64,000 nucleotides of DNA from Gordonia sihwensis NBRC 108236 (GCF_000333035.1 NZ_BANU01000018.1:30690-94689); one strand, 5' to 3'. Counted from the stretch's first letter, positions 45,740 through 55,633 are shown. Program-made: numbers and translations. Notes: generated by a model not told the origin, from the letters alone.

Positions 45740-46915
45740 ATGTCACAGGTCAGTCCCGAGGACTTCGCCCAGATCAAGGACGCTGTTCACGAGTTCATCC
45801 GGACCAGGGTGGTACCGCGGGAACGGGAGATCGCCGACAACGACGCGATTCCCGCTGATCTGGTCGCGACCGCCAAGGAGATCGGACTGTTCGGCTACGC
45901 GATTCCTCAGGAGTGGGGCGGCCTCGGCCTCGACCTGACGCAGGACGTCGAACTGGCGCAGGAGTTCGGGTACACCGCACTCTCGCTCCGGTCGATGTTC
46001 GGCACCAACAACGGCATCGCCGGACAGGTACTGGTGAACTTCGGCACCGACGAGCAGAAGGCCGCGTGGCTCGAGCGCATCGCCTCGGGCGAGGTGGTCG
46101 CCTCGTTCGCACTCACCGAGCCCGGCGCCGGGTCGAACCCCGCGGGTCTGCGCGCCAAGGCCGTCGAGCAGGAGAACGGCGACTGGGTCATCGACGGCGC
46201 CAAGTGCTTCATCACCAACGCACCGCTGGCGAATCTGTTCGTCACCTTCGCGCGGGTCCGTCCCGCCGACGAGAACGGTCCCGGCATCGCCGTGTTCCTG
46301 GTGCCCGCCGAGACGGCAGGCGTCTCGGTCGCCGAGCACGACCGCAAGATGGGCCAGGAGGGCGCCTGGACCGCCGACGTCCACTTCGACGGTGTCCGCG
46401 TCCCTGCGTCGGCACTCGTCGGCGGCAACGTCGACGTCGGCTACAAGGCCGCGATGACCTCCCTCGCCCGCGGGCGCGTGCACATCGCTGCCCTCGCCGT
46501 CGGCTCGGCGCAGCGCGCGCTGGACGAGTCCCTGCGCCATGTCGCCGTGACCACCCAGGGCGGCACCCCGATCGGCGACTTCCAGCTGGTGCAGGCCCAC
46601 ATCGCCGATATGCAGGTCGGCATCTCCGCCGGTCGTGCGCTGGTGCGCGACGCCGCCGCGAAGTACGTCAGCGGCGAGGACCGCCGCATCTCGCCGTCGG
46701 TCGCCAAGGTGTTCTGCACCGAGATGGTCGGCCAGGTGGCCGACAAGGCCGTCCAGGTCCACGGCGGCAGCGGCTATATGCGGGAGATGCCGGTGGAGCG
46801 GATCTACCGTGACGTCCGACTGCTGCGCCTGTACGAGGGCACCAGCGAGATCCAGCGCCTCATCATCGGCGGCGGGCTGGTCCGCCAGGCCAAGAAGGAT
46901 GCGACGAAGCAGTGA
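45740..46915 (+). CDS. Acyl-CoA dehydrogenase 1 (FadE-type)
   Basis: 391 residues. Family blocks: ALTEPGAGSNPAG (FAD/substrate loop) near 128, KCFITNAP near 156, QVHGGSGYMREMPVERIYRD near 345 and LYEGTSEIQRLIIG near 370, the latter carrying the catalytic Glu of short-chain enzymes. GAGGAG lies before the ATG. It introduces a double bond next to the CoA thioester. GTGA overlaps the CitE-like gene, so this opens the plus-strand operon that runs to the MaoC-type gene at 49913. Confidence 0.92.
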   Translation: MSQVSPEDFAQIKDAVHEFIRTRVVPREREIADNDAIPADLVATAKEIGLFGYAIPQEWGGLGLDLTQDVELAQEFGYTALSLRSMFGTNNGIAGQVLVNFGTDEQKAAWLERIASGEVVASFALTEPGAGSNPAGLRAKAVEQENGDWVIDGAKCFITNAPLANLFVTFARVRPADENGPGIAVFLVPAETAGVSVAEHDRKMGQEGAWTADVHFDGVRVPASALVGGNVDVGYKAAMTSLARGRVHIAALAVGSAQRALDESLRHVAVTTQGGTPIGDFQLVQAHIADMQVGISAGRALVRDAAAKYVSGEDRRISPSVAKVFCTEMVGQVADKAVQVHGGSGYMREMPVERIYRDVRLLRLYEGTSEIQRLIIGGGLVRQAKKDATKQ

Positions 46916-47733
46916 CGACAGCTGCGCACCACGCCGCCGGCGACCTCGCCCGCGGCGCTCACACCCTCCTGTTCGTCCCCGGCGACCGCCCGGAGCGGTT
47001 CGAGAAGGCCGCCGCCGCGGGTGCCGATCTCGTGGTCGTCGACCTCGAAGACGCCGTGCCCGCGGCCAATAAGGCGAAGGCTCGTGCCGACGCCGCGGCG
47101 TGGATCGCCGCCGGTCACACGTGCGCGGTGCGGATCAATGCCGCCGACACCGAGCACTTCGACGCGGACGTGTCCGCCCTCGCGGGCAGCGGTGCCGCGA
47201 TCATGCTGCCCAAGGCCGAGGATCCCGCGGCGGCCGCGCGGCTCACCGAGACCACCGGCAGCGCGGTGATCGCCCTGATCGAGACAGCGCGCGGCGTCTT
47301 GGCGGCCGCGTCGATCGCATCGGCTCCCGGCGTGGTCCGTCTCGCGATCGGTACCTTCGACCTCGCCGCGCAACTCGGCGTCGACCCGACCGACACCGAA
47401 GCCCTCGCGGCCTCCCGTGGCGCGCTGGTCCTGGCCTCGGCGGCCGCCGGTCTCACCGGTCCCGTCGACGGCGTCACCGGATCGGTGGACGATCCCGACC
47501 GGGTCCGCGCCGACGTCGCGTACGCGCGACGTCTCGGCTTCGCGGGCAAGCTCGTCATTCATCCGAAGCAGCTCGACCCCACTTCGTCGGCGTTCGCCCC
47601 CAGCGCAGACGACATCGCGTGGGCGCGGCGGATCATCGAAGCGCTGGGAACCGACGGCGTAGCCGTGGTCGACGGCCAGATGGTCGACAAACCCGTCGTC
47701 GATCGCGCGCGCAGCATCCTCGACCGCGCGTAG
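46912..47733 (+). CDS. CitE-like HpcH/HpaI-family acyl-CoA lyase
   Basis: 273 residues. [32 protein letters not shown] at 18-49 carries the Mg-binding Glu/Asp region; [13 protein letters not shown] supplies the second metal Glu; KLVIHPKQL is a family block. It lacks the other citrate lyase subunits, as do (S)-citramalyl-CoA and malyl-CoA lyases (for example mycobacterial Rv2498c and human CLYBL). It would cleave a 3-hydroxy-3-methyl or 3-hydroxy dicarboxyl-CoA to acetyl-CoA plus a 2-oxoacid. GTG start overlaps the acyl-CoA dehydrogenase stop. Confidence 0.88.
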   Translation: MTTAAHHAAGDLARGAHTLLFVPGDRPERFEKAAAAGADLVVVDLEDAVPAANKAKARADAAAWIAAGHTCAVRINAADTEHFDADVSALAGSGAAIMLPKAEDPAAAARLTETTGSAVIALIETARGVLAAASIASAPGVVRLAIGTFDLAAQLGVDPTDTEALAASRGALVLASAAAGLTGPVDGVTGSVDDPDRVRADVAYARRLGFAGKLVIHPKQLDPTSSAFAPSADDIAWARRIIEALGTDGVAVVDGQMVDKPVVDRARSILDRA

Positions 47734-47788
47734 CGCCCGACCTCGAACTCGAAACTCGACAAACCTCAACCCACAGGAGCACCGCAAA

Positions 47789-48535
47789 ATGTCCGGACCA
47801 CTTCTCGAAGGCAAGACCGCCGTCATCACCGGTGCCGCGCAGGGCATCGGCTACTCGATCGCTCAGCGCTTCATCGCCGAAGGCGCCCGCGTGGTGCTCG
47901 GTGACATCAACCCCGAGCAGGTCGCCAAGGCCGCCGAGGCGCTCGGCGGTCCCGAGGTCGCCGTGGGCGTCGCGGGCGACGTCACCTCCTCCGACGACGT
48001 CCAGACGCTCGTGCGCACGGCCGTCGACACCTTCGGCTCCCTCGACGTCATGGTCAACAACGCGGGCATCACCCGCGATGCGACCATGCGCAAGATGACC
48101 GAGGAGATGTTCGACCAGGTCATCAACGTGCATCTCAAGGGCACCTGGAACGGCACCCGCCTGGCCGCCACCATCATGCGCGAGCAGGGCAGCGGAGCGA
48201 TCGTGAACATGTCCTCGCTGTCGGGCAAGATCGGTCTGGCCGGCCAGACCAACTACTCGGCCGCCAAGGCCGGCATCGTCGGTCTGTCGAAGGCCGCCGC
48301 CAAGGAACTCGCCCACGTGGGGATCCGCGTCAACGCGATTCAGCCGGGCCTCATCCGCACGGCGATGACCGAGGCCATGCCGCAGAAGGTCTGGGATCAG
48401 AAGATGGTCGAGATCCCTATGGGCCGCGCCGGCGAGGTCGACGAGATCGCCAAGGTGGCGCTGTTCCTCGCCTCCGACCTGTCCTCGTACATGACCGGAA
48501 CGGTCATGGAGGTCACCGGCGGGCGGTTCATGTGA
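47789..48535 (+). CDS. FabG-like short-chain dehydrogenase
   Basis: 248 residues with [15 protein letters not shown] at 12-26, [14 protein letters not shown] and the Ser/Tyr/Lys set in [23 protein letters not shown]. It closely follows the 3-oxoacyl-ACP/CoA reductase pattern. In this cluster it would oxidise a 3-hydroxyacyl-CoA. ACAGGAG is upstream, and its stop overlaps the next start (GTGA). Confidence 0.92.
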   Translation: MSGPLLEGKTAVITGAAQGIGYSIAQRFIAEGARVVLGDINPEQVAKAAEALGGPEVAVGVAGDVTSSDDVQTLVRTAVDTFGSLDVMVNNAGITRDATMRKMTEEMFDQVINVHLKGTWNGTRLAATIMREQGSGAIVNMSSLSGKIGLAGQTNYSAAKAGIVGLSKAAAKELAHVGIRVNAIQPGLIRTAMTEAMPQKVWDQKMVEIPMGRAGEVDEIAKVALFLASDLSSYMTGTVMEVTGGRFM

Positions 48536-49461
48536 CCATGACCGGCACCGCCGACACTCCCGTCTTCGAGGGCTGGACCGCTCACACCGTCACCACCGAG
48601 GAAGTGGTCGACGCCGGCCGGGTCCGCGCCCTGGCGCATCTGTTCGACGACGGTCTGCCCGTACCGCAGATCGGCGATCCGCTGCCCCCGCTGTGGCATT
48701 GGGTCGCGCTCCCGGAGTGGTCCGTCTCGAGCAGCCTCGGTCTCGACGGACACCCGCGGCTCGGTTCGTTCCTGCCGCCGGTCGGTCTGCCCCGGCGCAT
48801 GTTCGCCGGCGGCACGGTCTCGTTCCCCGGAACCATCCGGGTCGGCGACACCATCACCCGCGAGTCGACCGTCGAGTCGGTGACCGACAAGACCGGTCGC
48901 AGCGGCCGGCTGGTGATCGTGGTGGTCGCCACCACGCTGTACGCGCCGGACGGCACCGCCGCGGTGCGCGAGAAGCAGAACCTCATCTACCGGGAAGCGG
49001 CACCCGTCTCCGCGCAGCCGGCGGCCGACCCCGCTCCGGCCTCGGCCTTCGTCCCGATCGGCAGCCCGATCGTGCCGTCGGAGACCCGCCGGTGGGATTT
49101 CCTGACCGACCCGACGCTCCTGATGCGGTTCTCCGCCGCCACCGCGAACGCCCATCGCATCCACTACGACTGGCCGTACGCCACCCGTGTGGAGGGCTAT
49201 CCGGGACTGGTGGTGCACGGACCGTTGATGACGCTGTCGCTGGCGGAGACTCATCGCCTGCTGGCCGACGGCACCGTGGTCGACACCGTCTCGCATCGCA
49301 ACTCCAAGCCGCTGTTCTGCGGAGACGACGCCGCGCTGGTGTACTCGGGCACGGGCATCGACGCCCGCGTGGAACTCGTCGGCGCCGGTGGCGACGTCCA
49401 CACCGCGATCGACCTCGCCTTCGCCACCGGAACCACCACCGACCAGGGAGCCTGGTCATGA
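48532..49461 (+). CDS. HTD2-type hotdog hydratase, mesaconyl-CoA hydratase-like
   Basis: 309 residues in two hotdog halves. The first ([27 protein letters not shown]) is the FAS1-like/MaoC N-terminal type. The second has the hydratase motif [28 protein letters not shown] with catalytic Asp and His. The two-domain layout matches COG3777 proteins that include mesaconyl-C4-CoA hydratase. Next to a CitE-like lyase, it could hydrate mesaconyl- or itaconyl-CoA to citramalyl-CoA (inference). It overlaps its neighbours by 4 bp on both sides. Confidence 0.85.
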   Translation: MTMTGTADTPVFEGWTAHTVTTEEVVDAGRVRALAHLFDDGLPVPQIGDPLPPLWHWVALPEWSVSSSLGLDGHPRLGSFLPPVGLPRRMFAGGTVSFPGTIRVGDTITRESTVESVTDKTGRSGRLVIVVVATTLYAPDGTAAVREKQNLIYREAAPVSAQPAADPAPASAFVPIGSPIVPSETRRWDFLTDPTLLMRFSAATANAHRIHYDWPYATRVEGYPGLVVHGPLMTLSLAETHRLLADGTVVDTVSHRNSKPLFCGDDAALVYSGTGIDARVELVGAGGDVHTAIDLAFATGTTTDQGAWS

Positions 49462-49913
49462 CCCGCGTGTTCTCGTCGCTCGATCAGCTCCGCGACGCCC
49501 TCGGCGAGGAGATCGGCCCGAGCGCGCCGCTCGTCGTGGAACAGGAGCGCATCGACGCCTTCGCCGATGCGACCGGCGATCACCAGTGGATCCACGTCGA
49601 CACCGAGCGCGCCGCCGACGGCCCGTACGGCACGACCATCGCTCACGGATTCCTGACGCTCTCGCTGATCCCGCTCTTCGGGCGGGATCTGTATTCGATC
49701 GAGTTCGGCTCGGCCCGACTCAACTACGGCCTGAACAAGGTCCGGTTTCCGGCGCCGGTCCCGGTCGGCAGCTCGCTGACCGCCACGGTGACGTTCACCG
49801 ACATCGCCGAGGGACCGGCCGGTGCGACGGTGACCGCGAAGTACGTGATCACCGCGGAGGGCGCCGCCAAACCCTCGTGCATCGCCGAGTTCCTGGTGGT
49901 CGTCACCGGCTGA
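49458..49913 (+). CDS. MaoC-type (R)-enoyl-CoA hydratase
   Basis: 151 residues, a single hotdog domain. The hydratase motif runs FADATGDHQWIHVDTERAAD to GTTIAHGFLTLSLI, with catalytic Asp and His. NYGLNKVRFPAPVPVGS fits the NodN/MaoC family. ATGA overlaps the preceding gene. It is the last intact gene of the plus-strand operon. Confidence 0.9.
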   Translation: MTRVFSSLDQLRDALGEEIGPSAPLVVEQERIDAFADATGDHQWIHVDTERAADGPYGTTIAHGFLTLSLIPLFGRDLYSIEFGSARLNYGLNKVRFPAPVPVGSSLTATVTFTDIAEGPAGATVTAKYVITAEGAAKPSCIAEFLVVVTG

Positions 49914-50025
49914 TCGGCGAATCCGCTCAGCGGCAGCCGACGTGCCGCCTCCGATCCCGCCGCCGCCGTGAAGCCGACCATCTTGAGTCCGTGGGCGGCT
50001 CGGACGTCGAAGAGGCTGGAGTCTT

Positions 50026-50076
50026 GTATCCGCCGATCTCCAGGATCCGGATGCCTTCGAGGGGCGGGTGTTGCAT
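50026..50076 (-). pseudogene. CaiB-type CoA-transferase remnant (first 17 codons)
   Basis: The ATG at 50076 opens MQHPPLEGIRILEIGGY, the standard start of a CaiB/racemase protein. The sequence then breaks into unrelated frames before the MaoC gene. A truncated gene is the simplest reading. The upstream DNA (50099-50115) is AT-rich and resembles a promoter/operator. Confidence 0.55.
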
Positions 50077-50156
50077 GGCGATCCCCAATGACAGCTTGCT
50101 AATACTATATACAATAAGGAACGGAACCCGGGACCGAAATCCCGGGAACCGCTCTG

Positions 50157-51382
50157 TCAGACCGCTTCGAACGTGGCCGCCATACCCTGGCCGCCGCCGA
50201 TGCACATGGTCGCGAGGCCCTTGCCTCCGCCGCGGCGATGCAACTCGTGCAGCATCGTCGTGACCATCCGGACGCCCGTCGCACCGATCGGGTGCCCCAG
50301 CGAGATGCCCGAGCCGTTGACGTTGACGCGCTCCTCGTCCCGCCAGTCCCAGCCCTCCAGGACCGCCAGGACCTGGACCGCGAACGCCTCGTTGAGCTCC
50401 ACCACATCGAGCGCGTCGAGCAGTTCGTGCACGGACACGCCCGTCCGGGCGGCGAGCCGCTGGACCGCGGGTACCGGACCGATGCCCATGCGCGCCGGAT
50501 CGCAGCCCGCGGCGGCCCAGCCGGTGAGGAAGCCGAGCGGTTCCAGACCCAGCTCGTCGAGCTTGTCCTCGGCCACGATGATGCAGGCCGCCGCCGCGTC
50601 GTTCTGCTGGCTGGCGTTGCCCGCGGTGACGGTGCCGCCCGGGCTCACGGTGCGCAGCTTGCTCAGCGTCTCGACGGTGGAACCGGGACGGATGCCCTCG
50701 TCGCGGGCGAAGACGATCGGATCGCCCTTGCGCTGCGGGACGGTCACCGGGACCACCTCGTCGTCGAACTTCCCGGCCTCCCACGCCGCGTGCGCACGCT
50801 GATGACTGCGGGCCGCGTAGGCGTCGGCGGCCTCGCGGGAGACGCCGTAGTCCTTCGCGAGGTTCTCGGCCGTCTCGATCATTCCGGAGATCTTGCCGAA
50901 GCGATGCTCGGGCTGGCTGCGCTCGCGGCCGCGGTCGAGGCGGTCGTAGAGCACCGAGTTGCCCGCGCGCGAACCCCAGCGATTGCTGGTGGAGTAGTAC
51001 TCGATCCGGCTCATCGACTCGATGCCGCCGGTGAGCACGGCATCGGCGGCACCGGTCTGCACCATCATCGCCGCGGTGACGATGGCCTGCAGTCCGCCGC
51101 CGCATCGACGGTCCAGCTGCATTCCGGGCAGGGCGATCGGCAGGCCGGCGTTCAGCGCCAGCCATCGGCCGACGCACGGCACCTCGGAGTTGGCGTACGA
51201 CTGCGCGAACACCACGTCGTCGAGGCGCTCCGGGTCGATGCCCGAACGCTCGACGACCGCGTTGATGATGCCGGCGCCGAGATCCTCGACCGGCACATCC
51301 TTGAGGGAACCGCCGAACGTGCCGACGGGGGGGTGCGCAGCGGACTCACGATGGCCGCGCGGCGAAGGGTCTGCTGAGTCAT
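50157..51382 (-). pseudogene. Acetyl-CoA acetyltransferase (thiolase), frameshifted in a poly-G tract
   Basis: The start MTQQTLRRAAIVSPLRTP (ATG at 51382) is in one frame and VGTFGGSLKDVPVEDLGAG onward is in another. The break is a run of seven G (51327-51333; C7 on the coding strand), where five or eight would keep the frame. Past it all thiolase blocks are intact: nucleophile Cys in DRRCGGGLQAI, NEAFAVQVLA, GHPIGATG and the C-terminal Cys in MCIGGGQGMA. Either a true mutation, a phase-variable tract or a read error. It would do the final thiolysis of beta-oxidation. Confidence 0.85.
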
Positions 51383-51405
51383 GGTGAAGTCCAGTTCCTT
51401 CTCGA

Positions 51406-52554
51406 TCAGATCTTGTTGCGCGCGATGTGCTGCGCGGCGATGACGTTGCGCTGGATCTCGTTGGTGCCCTCACCGACGATCATCAGCGGTGCGTCGCGGA
51501 AGTAGCGCTCCACGTCGTACTCCTTGGAGTAGCCGTAGCCGCCGTGGACGCGGATCGAGTCGAGAGCCAGCTGCATCGCCGTCTCCGACGCGAACAGCTT
51601 GGCCATTCCGGCCTCGAGGTCCGCGCGCTCGCCGCGGTCGAGCTTCTCAGCGGCGTCGACGGTGAGCAGGCGGGCGGCCTGCTGCTTGGTCGCCATGTCG
51701 GCGATCATGTTGCCGACGCTCTGGTGCTTCCAGATCGGCTTGCCGAACGACTCGCGCTCCTGCGCATACTTGGTGGCCGCCTCGAGCGACGCCTGACCGA
51801 CGCCGAGCGCACGGGAGGCCACCTGGATGCGCCCGACCTCGAGGCCGCGCATCATGTGGCCCCAGCCCTTGTTCGGCTCTCCGCCGAGGACGGCGTCGGC
51901 GGGCACCTTCATGCCGTCGAAGACCAGCTCGCAGGCCTCGACGCCGCGGTAGCCGAGCTTCGGGAGCTTCTTGGAGACGGTGAAGCCGTCGCCCGGCTCC
52001 ACGAGGATGACGCTCATGCCCTTGTGGGCCGGGCTGGCGTCACGGTCGGTGATGCACAGCAGGCCGAACAGTCCGGAGTGCGCCGCATTGGAGATCCAGG
52101 TCTTGGATCCATTGATGGTGAAGCCGTCCTCGCCGGGCGCCGCGTAGGTGCGCATGGCCTGCAGATCGCTGCCGCCGCCGGGCTCGGTGAGAGCCATCGT
52201 CGCGCGGATCTTGCCCTCGGCCATCTCCGCCAGGTACTTGTCCTTCTGCTCCTGGGTGCCGAAGGTCTTGATCAGATACGTGATCACCGAGTGTCCGCCG
52301 ATCGCGCCGGCGAGGCTCATCCACCCGCGCGCCAGTTCCTCGCAGACCCGGGCGAAACACGCCATGCTGACGTCGACGCCGCCGTACTCGGCGGGCGCGA
52401 GCAGACCGAAGAAGCCGAGTTCCTTCATCTCTTCGATGAATTCCTCGGGATAGATGTCGTCGGCTTCGAACTCCCGAACACGCGAGGCCACCCGCTGGTC
52501 GATGAAGTCGCGGACCAACGACACCATCTCTTGTTCGTCCTTGGTCAGTGCCAT
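51406..52554 (-). CDS. Acyl-CoA dehydrogenase 2 (FadE-type)
   Basis: 382 residues. ALTEPGGGSDLQAMRT near 123, TWISNAAHSGLFG, RVHGGYGYSKEYDVERYFRD and IVGEGTNEIQRNVIA near 365 with the likely catalytic Glu. The start codon is 47 bp from the edge of a 34-bp perfect palindrome shared with the divergent ligase gene. It is followed 23 bp later by the thiolase gene. Confidence 0.92.
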   Translation of the reverse strand: MALTKDEQEMVSLVRDFIDQRVASRVREFEADDIYPEEFIEEMKELGFFGLLAPAEYGGVDVSMACFARVCEELARGWMSLAGAIGGHSVITYLIKTFGTQEQKDKYLAEMAEGKIRATMALTEPGGGSDLQAMRTYAAPGEDGFTINGSKTWISNAAHSGLFGLLCITDRDASPAHKGMSVILVEPGDGFTVSKKLPKLGYRGVEACELVFDGMKVPADAVLGGEPNKGWGHMMRGLEVGRIQVASRALGVGQASLEAATKYAQERESFGKPIWKHQSVGNMIADMATKQQAARLLTVDAAEKLDRGERADLEAGMAKLFASETAMQLALDSIRVHGGYGYSKEYDVERYFRDAPLMIVGEGTNEIQRNVIAAQHIARNKI

Positions 52555-52600
52555 GAGCTGAAAGCCTTTCTAGCCGGGATCGTCGTCTGGATCACGTCCA

Positions 52601-52634
52601 TCATCGGTAGCATAATATATTATGCTACCGATGA
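52601..52634. promoter_or_regulatory. 34-bp perfect palindrome in a divergent promoter
   Basis: All 17 base pairs are self-complementary: TCATCGGTAGCATAATA followed by its exact reverse complement. The centre is ATAATATATTAT, identical to the site at 45687. It lies between the acyl-CoA dehydrogenase 2 (52554) and ligase (52721) starts. It is a strong candidate operator for the GntR protein at 54884; binding is not shown. Confidence 0.75.
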
Positions 52635-52720
52635 CCCAGTGGCCCGGGACACAGCAGCAGCCCCGGTGCGCCGGCCGGATCGCATCGACCCGGATCGCGT
52701 TGAAGAGGAGCCGAGACAGC

Positions 52721-54092
52721 ATGAGCACCCGACCGTTCTCCGCCGACTACTGGAGCGCCGTCGAGGTGATCGGCCCCGACCAGGCGCGGGCGATGCAGGA
52801 GTCGCGGCTGGCCGAGCAGCTCGCGTACCTCGCCGCCAACAGCGAGTTCTACCGGGCGAAATTCGCCGAGCACTCGGTGAACATCGACCGAGTGACGACG
52901 CTCGACCACCTGGCCGATCTCCCCTTCACCGAGAAGCAGGAGCTCCGGGACAGTCTGGCGGAGCATCCTCCGCTCGGCTCGCACGTGGCGGCGCCGATGT
53001 CGGAGATCGTCCAGATCCAGGCGTCGTCGGGCACCACCGGCAGCCCGTCGTACGTCGGCCTCACCGAATCGGACATCACGATCTGGAGCGAACTCGGCGC
53101 CCGGGCCCTGTACGCCAACGGCTTCCGGCCGGGCGACCGCATGTTGCACGGATTCGGCATGAGCAAAGGCTTCGTGGGCGGGCTCCCGGTGGTCCAGATC
53201 GCCAGGCACATGGGCATCGTCGACATCCCTATCGGCGCGGAGGCCGGTGCCGAGCGTCTGCTGCGCGTACAGGCCGACCAGCGTCCGGAGGCGCTCATCG
53301 GCACGCCCAACTTCCTCGCCTACCTCGCCGAACAGGCGCCGGACATCGTCGGTGTGCCCGCCGCCGAATTGGGCGTCCGCAGCATCAGCGTCGGCGGCGA
53401 GCCGGGCGGCGGACTGCCCGCGATCCGCGACAAGCTGCAGTCGCTGTGGGGCGCCACCTCGCGCGAGATGCTCGGCGGCACCGACCTCGGCTGCATCTAC
53501 TGGGGCGAATGCGAAGCCGGGGAGGGCATGCACTTCCACTCGCCGGATCTGATCATCGCCGAGATCATCGATCCCGCCGACGGGCAGGTGCTCGCCCCCG
53601 CGGCCGGCGTCGAGGGGGAAGTGGTGTACACCGCCCTCGGGCGTCGGGCGTCGGGCGTCGCCGCTGCTGCGCTTCCGCACCCGCGATCACGTCGTCGTCA
53701 CCGCCACCGACTGCGCCTGCGGTCGGACCGGATACAAGGTTCGGTGTGTCGGGCGCACCGACGACATGCTCATCGTCCGCGGCATCAACGTGTTCCCGTC
53801 AGCGGTGAAGCAACTCGTGGAGGAGATGGCGCCGCTCACCACCGGGCACATCCGTATCCGCCCCGACTTCGAGGGTCATTCCACCCAGCGTCCACTGCCT
53901 GTGGTGGCCGAAGTCGCCGACGCCGTCGACCCCGCACGCCACCCCGAGGTGAAGGCCGCCATCGAGGACCGGATCCGCTCGGCCCTCAACATCAAGGCCG
54001 ATGTGGAGCTGATCGGCGAGGGCACGCTGAAGCGGCCGGATCACGTCAAGGTCGCACCGGTCGAGCGCGACGCAGGCGCGGCCGCGCAGTGA
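52721..54092 (+). pseudogene. PaaK-like AMP-dependent CoA ligase, disrupted by a 7-bp tandem duplication
   Basis: About 456 residues if repaired. The first part has the adenylation loop QIQASSGTTGSPSYVGL near 105 and SVGGEPGGGLPAIRDKL, EMLGGTDLG as in phenylacetate-CoA ligase family enzymes. After GEVVYTALGR the frame is lost. Removing one of three GGGCGTC copies at 53639-53659 restores SPLLRFRTRDHVVVTATDC and the C-terminal domain (GRTDDMLIVRGINVFPSAV), ending at 54092. ATG at 52721 with GAGGAG upstream. The acid it activated is unknown. Confidence 0.85.
53639..53659 (+). repeat. Three tandem copies of GGGCGTC causing the ligase frameshift
   Basis: Exact 7-bp units at 53639, 53646 and 53653. 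Two copies keep the ligase frame; three shift it. Slipped-strand mispairing can add or remove one unit, so the change may be reversible. Confidence 0.85.
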
Positions 54093-54114
54093 GCGGGCCG
54101 CATCCGGGCCTCTC

Positions 54115-54697
54115 TCAGGCGTCGACCCAGCGCACCACGTCCGACAGCTCCGCACGCGAGGTGCGGTAGGTGTTGGTCGGGGTCGGCGTAGCCGAACGAG
54201 ATGCCGAGCAGGACCTTGCGATCGTCGGCGATCGCGAAATGCGACCGGATCAGCGGAGACGCCATCGCGAGGGCCGCCTGCGGAATGGCGCCGAGACCGA
54301 GTGCCCGCGCCGCCAGCAGGAAGTTGCTCACGTAGAGCCCGGAATCGACGGCACCGTACACATCGTGCACCGCGTCGGTCGTCACGATCGCGACGTGCGG
54401 CGCACCGAAGAGCCGGAAGTTCTCCATCGCCTGCTTCGCCGATCCCACTCGGTCAGAGCCGCGCGGGATCGCTCCGTTCCCTCGCCCTCGGGTGACGATG
54501 ACCTGCCACGGCTGCGTGTTGCACCACGACGGCGACCGCTGAGCGATCGACAGCAGCCGCTCGATGTCCGCACGCGGAACCTGCCGGCCCTCCTGATAGC
54601 CGCGGCAGCTCCAGCGGCTGTCGAGCAGCGCCTCGAGGACGCGACCGTCCTCGTCCGGCGACTCGAGCGTCGCGGTGCCGGGTTTCGTAATGATCGA
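54115..54697 (-). pseudogene. Nitroreductase-family protein, decayed
   Basis: Nitroreductase pieces are clear: LLDSRWSCRGYQEGRQVPRADIERLL, IAQRSPSWCNTQPWQVIVTRG, AMENFRLFGAPHVAIVTTD and AARALGLGAIPQAALA. After VTRG the expected EGTER-RAALTE continues in another frame, and about 60 residues are missing before AMENF. Near the end GYADPD jumps frame to PTNTYRTSRAELSDVVRWVDA, consistent with an 8-bp loss between short direct repeats. No start codon survives; the 5' end abuts a MerR fragment. Confidence 0.8.
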
Positions 54698-54788
54698 TCT
54701 GTGCAGGCAGAAGCACACCTGCATCAGCGTAGAAACGCAACGCACTCGCCGTCAGACCGCTCCGCCGCGCGAACGATCCGATCGACAT
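54693..54788 (-). pseudogene. MerR-family regulator fragment
   Basis: About 32 codons encode the start of a MerR helix-turn-helix: MSIGSFARRSGLTASALRFYADAGVLLPA. The reading then runs directly into the nitroreductase pseudogene. The rest of the MerR gene is gone, probably by the deletion that also removed the nitroreductase start. Confidence 0.7.
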
Positions 54789-54883
54789 CAACCTGGAATC
54801 TGCCACCCGGACATCATCCGGCTTCGACCTACTTGAATGTCAACCGGCGCGGACGCCTCGACGGACGTCGTGACCGGCAACGC

Positions 54884-55606
54884 CTACTCCGCGTCCTTCC
54901 ACAGTCCGCGCTCCTCGAGCATCTGGACCACGTAGTCGGCGCTGTTGACGATGTGCTTCTCGGTGATCTCGCGTGCGCGCTGGGCGTCGTGCGCGGTCAG
55001 CGCGTCGAGCATCTGATGGTGTTCGGGCGTCACCGTGCGCACATGCGACTCGATCGACGCGTAGAACGAGTTGGGCAGGTGCTTGACGATGGACGCCAGC
55101 AGTCGAGCGAGCCGGTCGGAGTCGGCCGCGAGATTGATCAGCCGGTGGAACTGGTGTCCGAGGTCCCCGATGGCCTCGGTATTGCCCGAACTCACCGCGG
55201 CATCGCACTGCGCCATCACTTCTTCGAGCTGCTGGAGCTGGACATCGGTGATCCGCTCGGCCGCACGCGCGGCGAGTTCCCCCGACAACTGTGCCTGCGC
55301 CCAGAACAGATCGCGCACGTCCTGCCGCGTGAACTCGGCGACCACGAAACCACGGCGGGGCACGGCCGTGACGAATCCTTCGTTCGACAGGCGCAGCAGA
55401 CCCTCGCGCACCGGAGTGATCGAGACGCCGACCGTCTCCGCGATCGGCTCCATCCGCAAGAACTCGCCCGGCTTGAGGTTGCCCGACATGATCTGTTCAC
55501 GGACGTAGCTCGTGACCGCGTCCGGCAACTGCTTATGCCGTCCACGGCCGCTCGACACGGGTGCACTCACGATGATCTGCCGCCTCACTGGTGTCGGTTC
55601 TGTCAC
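54884..55606 (-). CDS. GntR-family (FCD domain) transcriptional regulator
   Basis: About 240 residues. The N-terminal winged helix (LPDAVTSYVREQIMSGNLKPGEFL, AETVGVSITPVREGLLRLSNEGFV) is followed by an all-helical FCD ligand domain with the metal-binding Asp/His pattern DLGHQFHRLI and HHQMLDALTAHD. The start is uncertain: GTG 55606 or GTG 55624, neither with a good ribosome site. The start region overlaps GATAATATC, a half-site like the island palindromes, suggesting autoregulation. Probably the repressor of the acyl-CoA island, released by an acid or acyl-CoA. Confidence 0.85.
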   Translation of the reverse strand: MTEPTPVRRQIIVSAPVSSGRGRHKQLPDAVTSYVREQIMSGNLKPGEFLRMEPIAETVGVSITPVREGLLRLSNEGFVTAVPRRGFVVAEFTRQDVRDLFWAQAQLSGELAARAAERITDVQLQQLEEVMAQCDAAVSSGNTEAIGDLGHQFHRLINLAADSDRLARLLASIVKHLPNSFYASIESHVRTVTPEHHQMLDALTAHDAQRAREITEKHIVNSADYVVQMLEERGLWKDAE

Positions 55607-55633
55607 CTGGATAATATCTTTCACACAATGCGT

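Noticed and set aside
51427..52720. Long plus-strand open frame antisense to acyl-CoA dehydrogenase 2
   Set aside because: Codon-bias artefact; crosses the divergent promoter palindrome.
53639..53659. CRISPR-like or minisatellite repeat
   Set aside because: Only three 7-bp units inside a coding region; explained as a tandem duplication. No CRISPR array was found anywhere.
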